A program made the position numbers and the translations under genes. This document shows, piece after piece, positions 39,255-42,459 of a stretch of 42,459 nucleotides of DNA (positions are counted from its first letter, which is position 1; each line of letters opens with the position of its first letter). The DNA is taken from positions 1 to 42,459 of the forward strand of contig NZ_JAPUED010000201.1 of the NCBI RefSeq assembly GCF_027492755.1, written 5' to 3'. The DNA comes from Micropruina sp. GTDB taxonomy: Bacteria; Actinomycetota; Actinomycetes; Propionibacteriales; Propionibacteriaceae. The notes below the pieces were generated by a model, which worked only from the letters and a program-made list of their open reading frames with translations, was not told the DNA's origin and made no database searches.

Positions 39255-40565
39255 ATGAAGGCGATCGTCGTCGGCGCGGGAGCCGGCGGGCTGGTGGCGG
39301 CCTGGGAACTCGCCCGGGCCGGCTGGGTTGTGACCGTGATCGAAGCCGGCGAACGACCCGGCGGTCTGCTCAACCGAGTCGTAGTGGACGACCTTGCCCT
39401 CGACGTGGGTGCGGAGGGCTACTCGGTGCGCGGCGGGGCGGTGGCGCAACTGCTGACCGACCTGGGTGCAGCCGACCGGATCGCGCAGCCCGCGCCGGGC
39501 GGCGCCTGGCTGCAGACCGCGTCCGGGGCACGTCCGATCCCGAAACGCCTGGTGTTCGGGATGCCCGCAGATCCCGGGGCGAGCGACGTGCATGCCGTGG
39601 TCGGTGACGTGCCGGCGGTGCGCGCGGCGTCCGGGAGCCTGGCCGAGGTGGTCCGGGCCGGGTACGGGCAGCGGGTGCTCGACGACCTGGTCACCCCGCT
39701 GGTCGGCGGGGTCTATTCGACCGCGCCCGACCAGGTGTGGGTGGCCGACCTGGCGCCGGGGCTGGCGGATGCGCTGGACGCCGGGACGCCACTGCGGGCG
39801 GCGGTCAGCCAGGCCGCGGACACCGCCCCCTCCGGGGGCGCGGTGCATGGGCTGCGCGGCGGCATGCACACCCTCGCCGGGCTGCTGGTCAGCGCGGCGA
39901 GCGAGGCCGGTGCCGAGCTCGGCTGTGGTGACCCGGTGCGTGAGTTGAGCCGGCGTCCGGGCGGCTGGCGAGTGACCACCGCCCGGCGACAACTGGACGC
40001 CGATGTGGTCGTGCTGGCCGTGCCGCTGGACGTCGCCGTCCGGCTGCTCGGTGGGCCGGTGGTGCCGCCGACCACCGCGATCGACGTGGTCACCATGGTG
40101 CTGGACGCCCCCGGACTGGACGGCGAGGCGCCGCGCGGCACCGGCGTCCTGGTCGGTGCCGGGGTGAGCGGGGTGGCCGCCAAGGCGCTCACCCATTCCA
40201 CCGCGAAATGGCCCTGGCTACGCGACTCGGCCGGCGGAAGGGACGTGCTGCGGCTCTCCTACGGACGCCGCGGGCAGCAGCCGGTGACGTCCGGCCTGGA
40301 GATCGAAGAGCTGACCGCGCTGGTCCGGGCGGACGCCTCGGTGCTGCTGGGCCGTCGGGTGCCCGAGCCGGTCGCCGTCCGACGGACGGGCTGGTCGATC
40401 CTGCCCCCTGGAACGCCCGGCCTGGCCCGCGCGCGGGAATGGTTGACTGGCCAGCGAATCGACGGTCTCGGCATGGTCGGGGCCGGAATCAGCGGGGTCG
40501 GGTTGGCCAACGTCGTGCCACAGGCCCGGGCTGAAGCAGAGAAACTGACAAGTAGTTGTGGATGA
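39255..40565 (+). CDS. hemY: Coproporphyrinogen III oxidase (HemY/CgoX)
   Basis: A 436-aa flavoprotein. The N-terminal dinucleotide fold is VVGAGAGGLVAAWELARAG, with EAGERPGGLL and DVGAEGYSVRGG. Later blocks are DDLVTPLVGGVYSTAPDQVW, HGLRGGMHTLAGLL, and the C-terminal FAD motif GLGMVGAGISGVGLANVV. In actinobacteria this enzyme oxidises coproporphyrinogen III to coproporphyrin III using oxygen, since haem is made by the coproporphyrin-dependent route; chdC next door supports this. At 436 aa it is slightly short for the family (about 450-470). ATG 39255 was chosen for the conserved N-terminus. Its last codons start an 18-bp tandem repeat. Confidence 0.92.
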   Translation: MKAIVVGAGAGGLVAAWELARAGWVVTVIEAGERPGGLLNRVVVDDLALDVGAEGYSVRGGAVAQLLTDLGAADRIAQPAPGGAWLQTASGARPIPKRLVFGMPADPGASDVHAVVGDVPAVRAASGSLAEVVRAGYGQRVLDDLVTPLVGGVYSTAPDQVWVADLAPGLADALDAGTPLRAAVSQAADTAPSGGAVHGLRGGMHTLAGLLVSAASEAGAELGCGDPVRELSRRPGGWRVTTARRQLDADVVVLAVPLDVAVRLLGGPVVPPTTAIDVVTMVLDAPGLDGEAPRGTGVLVGAGVSGVAAKALTHSTAKWPWLRDSAGGRDVLRLSYGRRGQQPVTSGLEIEELTALVRADASVLLGRRVPEPVAVRRTGWSILPPGTPGLARAREWLTGQRIDGLGMVGAGISGVGLANVVPQARAEAEKLTSSCG

Positions 40566-40607
40566 GTGGGCAGTTGTGAGCGAGTGGGGAGTTTGTGATG
40601 AGTGAGC
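40554..40607 (+). repeat. Three imperfect 18-bp tandem units at hemY/chdC junction
   Basis: AGTTGTGGATGAGTGGGC (40554-40571), AGTTGTGAGCGAGTGGGG (40572-40589) and AGTTTGTGATGAGTGAGC (40590-40607). The array covers the last hemY codons and stop, the ribosome site of chdC (GGGGAG in unit 2) and its first codons (unit 3). Confidence 0.75.
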
Positions 40608-41281
40608 AGGGTCCGACCGGATTCACGGTGTGGACGGTGCTGCGGCGCGATCCGCTGACCGCGCAGGGCCAGATCGGTCAGGCCGCGGCCGGTGCCGAGG
40701 CGCTGGCCGATGCTGTCGCCGCCGTCGAGGCGGGCGACGTGGTGGTGCGCGGCGTGTACGACGTCAGCGCCATGCGCGGCGACGCCGACCTGATGCTGTG
40801 GCTGCACGGGCCCACCGCGGAAGGCCTGCAGGCGGCCGTTCGCCGGCTGCGGCGCAGCCGGGAACTGGCCCCGCTGGCGCTGACCTGGTCGGCGATGGGC
40901 GTGCATCGCGACGCCGAGTTCAACAAGGCGCACGTGCCTGGGTTCCTGCGCGGCGTCGAGCCGCGCGGCTGGCTGTGCGTCTACCCGTTCGTCCGCTCCT
41001 ACGACTGGTATGTGCTGCCCGATGACGACCGCAAGGCGATGCTGGCCGAGCACGGCCGCAAGGGCGCGGCCTTCCGGTCGGTGATCGCCAACACGGTGTC
41101 GGCGTTCGCGCTCAACGACTACGAGTGGCTGCTGCCGCTGGAATCGGACGAGCTGACCGACCTGGTCGACATGATGCGCGAGCTGCGCGCCACCCGGGCC
41201 CGGCTGCATGTGCGCGAAGAGGTGCCGTTCTTCACCGGACGCCGGATCGGGCTCGACGAGGTCGCCGAGGTGCTGGCATGA
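40598..41281 (+). CDS. chdC: Coproheme decarboxylase (HemQ)
   Basis: A 227-aa enzyme converting Fe-coproporphyrin III to haem b with hydrogen peroxide, the last step of the coproporphyrin route. The catalytic Tyr135 is in YPFVRSYDWYVLP, the proximal haem ligand His152 in EHGRKG, and the two-domain chlorite-dismutase-like length fits. ATG 40598 with GGGGAG 6 nt upstream was preferred over the adjoining GTG 40595. The ATGA overlap with hemH implies coupled translation. Confidence 0.95.
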   Translation: MSEQGPTGFTVWTVLRRDPLTAQGQIGQAAAGAEALADAVAAVEAGDVVVRGVYDVSAMRGDADLMLWLHGPTAEGLQAAVRRLRRSRELAPLALTWSAMGVHRDAEFNKAHVPGFLRGVEPRGWLCVYPFVRSYDWYVLPDDDRKAMLAEHGRKGAAFRSVIANTVSAFALNDYEWLLPLESDELTDLVDMMRELRATRARLHVREEVPFFTGRRIGLDEVAEVLA

Positions 41282-42459
41282 GAAGCACCCTGGGCATGAA
41301 GCCGCCGGCGGCGACCGGCGTCCATCTCAGCCCCGGCGCGGTCGTGCCGAGCGCCACCCCCGAGGCGGCAGGCGGCCCCGAGCACGTCGAGGCGCCCACT
41401 CGTTACGACGCGGTGCTGCTGTCGGGCTTCGGTGGCCCCGAGGGGCAGGACGACGTGATCCCGTTCTTGCGCAATGTGACCCGTGGCCGCGGCATCCCCG
41501 ATGAGCGGCTGGAAGAGGTGGCGCACCACTACCGGCATTTCGGCGGGGTGTCGCCGATCAACGACCACAACCGCGCGTTGCGCAGTGCGTTGGAGGAGCG
41601 GCTGGCGCAGCGCGGACTGCCGCTGCCGGTGATCTGGGGCAACCGCAACTGGACGCCGTACCTGAACGACGCGGTCGCCGAGGCGTTCCAGCGTGGCTTC
41701 ACCCGGCTGCTGGCGATTCCGACCAGCGCCTACTCGTCGTACTCGTCGTGCCGCCAGTACCGCGAGGACTGGGCCGACGCCCTGGAGGACTGCGGGCTGG
41801 CCGACCAGGTGGCGATCGACAAGGTCCGGCCGTTCTTCAACCATCCCGGCTTCGTGCAGCCGTTCATCGAGGGCGTCCGGGACGCGATCGCCGCGGCGGA
41901 GGCGGACGGCATCGACCGCGGTGCGCTCGAAGTGCTGTTCTGCACCCACTCGATCCCCACCCTGGACGCCGAACTGTCCGGCGGCGGCGGCGCCTATCCG
42001 GCGCAGCACCGCTCCGTGGCCGAGTACGTGATGGCCCAGGCGGCGCCCGAGATGGCCTGGCAGCTGGTGTACCAGTCCCGGTCCGGCCCGCCCAGCCAGC
42101 CCTGGCTGGAGCCGGACGTCAACGACGCGATCCAGGAGCTGCACGGACGGCGCGGCGTGATCCTGGTGCCGCTGGGCTTCGTCAGCGACCACATGGAGGT
42201 GATGTGGGACCTGGACACCGAGGCCGTGGAGACCGCCACCGAAGCCGGACTGTGGGTGCGGCGGACGCCGACGCCCGGCGTCCACCCGGCCTTCGTGGAC
42301 GCCCTGGCCGACCTGGTCGCCGAGCGGATCGAGGGACGTCCGGCGGCGCGGCGCTGCGCGGTGACCGCCGAGGGCCCGTGGTTCGACGTGTGCCGTCCGG
42401 GCTGTTGCGAGAACCGGCGACTCGGCTTCAAGCCGGCGGTCGCGGGGCTGGCGCCGTAG
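41278..42459 (+). CDS. hemH: Coproporphyrin ferrochelatase with [2Fe-2S] cysteines
   Basis: A 393-aa enzyme inserting iron into coproporphyrin III. Family motifs: LLSGFGGPEGQDDVIPFLRNVTRGRG, HYRHFGGVSPIN, the catalytic His in FCTHSIPT, VPLGFVSDHMEVMWDLD. Four cysteines fit a [2Fe-2S] site of the actinobacterial type: Cys158 (SSYSSCRQY), Cys360 and the Cys372/Cys376/Cys377 group near the C-terminus (FDVCRPGCC); five candidates are present, of which four would be ligands. About 42 residues precede the conserved core, so the start could be later (ATG 41296); the ATGA overlap with chdC favours 41278. The stop codon is the last triplet of the window. Confidence 0.94.
   Translation: MRSTLGMKPPAATGVHLSPGAVVPSATPEAAGGPEHVEAPTRYDAVLLSGFGGPEGQDDVIPFLRNVTRGRGIPDERLEEVAHHYRHFGGVSPINDHNRALRSALEERLAQRGLPLPVIWGNRNWTPYLNDAVAEAFQRGFTRLLAIPTSAYSSYSSCRQYREDWADALEDCGLADQVAIDKVRPFFNHPGFVQPFIEGVRDAIAAAEADGIDRGALEVLFCTHSIPTLDAELSGGGGAYPAQHRSVAEYVMAQAAPEMAWQLVYQSRSGPPSQPWLEPDVNDAIQELHGRRGVILVPLGFVSDHMEVMWDLDTEAVETATEAGLWVRRTPTPGVHPAFVDALADLVAERIEGRPAARRCAVTAEGPWFDVCRPGCCENRRLGFKPAVAGLAP

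Noticed and set aside
38042..39373. Minus-strand frame covering hemE
   Set aside because: Shadow of hemE; no family motifs and Arg/Pro/His-rich.
40554..40607. CRISPR or attachment-site reading of the tandem repeat
   Set aside because: Units are contiguous, 18 bp and degenerate, with no spacers and no integrase or cas genes.
39255..42459. Protoporphyrin-dependent haem route
   Set aside because: ChdC with Tyr135 and His152 lies between hemY and hemH, which marks the coproporphyrin-dependent route.

Overview
The window reads as a chromosomal segment of a high-GC Gram-positive bacterium (Actinomycetota). Evidence: GC-rich third codon positions throughout, many GTG and TTG starts, several TANNNT boxes 6-7 nt before a start codon (typical actinobacterial leaderless promoters), an actinobacterial-type Lhr helicase, and a coproporphyrin-type haem cluster (hemE-hemY-chdC-hemH) with a [2Fe-2S] ferrochelatase. 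Propionibacteriales is my best guess, but that is an inference. No tRNA, rRNA, CRISPR, insertion sequence or phage gene is visible. Gene density is very high and no gap exceeds 200 bases.

Layout. (1) 1-6 kb: nearly complete lhr helicase (-) and a divergent leaderless DUF2786 gene. (2) 6.2-10.1 kb: a tight operon of APC permease, glutamine-synthetase-like ligase and FluG-type amidohydrolase, probably for uptake and gamma-glutamylation of an amine; it ends at a strong hairpin. (3) 10.2-15.4 kb: a secreted GH3 glycosidase, a small membrane protein, and a two-gene operon of a secreted unknown protein and a PD40 propeller protein. (4) 15.4-21.7 kb: a large acyl-CoA dehydrogenase, a DUF4253 protein, an operon of an acyl-ACP-reductase-like enzyme plus type II NADH dehydrogenase preceded by a 20-bp perfect inverted-repeat operator, and an AI-2E family membrane protein.

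(5) 21.8-36.7 kb is the most unusual part: a sugar/polyol catabolic cluster built around one GntR/HutC regulator. It contains DhaK (no DhaL), a 2-oxoacid-dehydrogenase-type E1 alpha-beta fusion and E2 (no E3), an AraM-like phosphopolyol dehydrogenase coupled to an FGGY kinase, a zinc alcohol dehydrogenase, a class II bisphosphate aldolase coupled to a CbbY-like phosphatase, a RuBisCO-like protein coupled to a Cof-type HAD phosphatase, and a GlpK-like kinase. Similar AC-N-TGT(C) operator-like palindromes occur in four promoter regions that together serve every transcription unit of the cluster, which suggests a single regulon. No dedicated transporter is present. The combination does not match a catabolic pathway I know, and I regard it as the candidate undescribed system.

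(6) 36.8-42.5 kb: hemA divergent from hemE-hemY-chdC-hemH; the hemA and hemE starts both look leaderless. Short tandem duplications lie at the hemE/hemY and hemY/chdC junctions. A dispersed ~20-bp repeat (TGGTCGAGCTTGTCGAGACC and variants) occurs at four places in the first 10 kb, twice inside lhr.

Identifications rest on reading translations against remembered family motifs; no searches were run.
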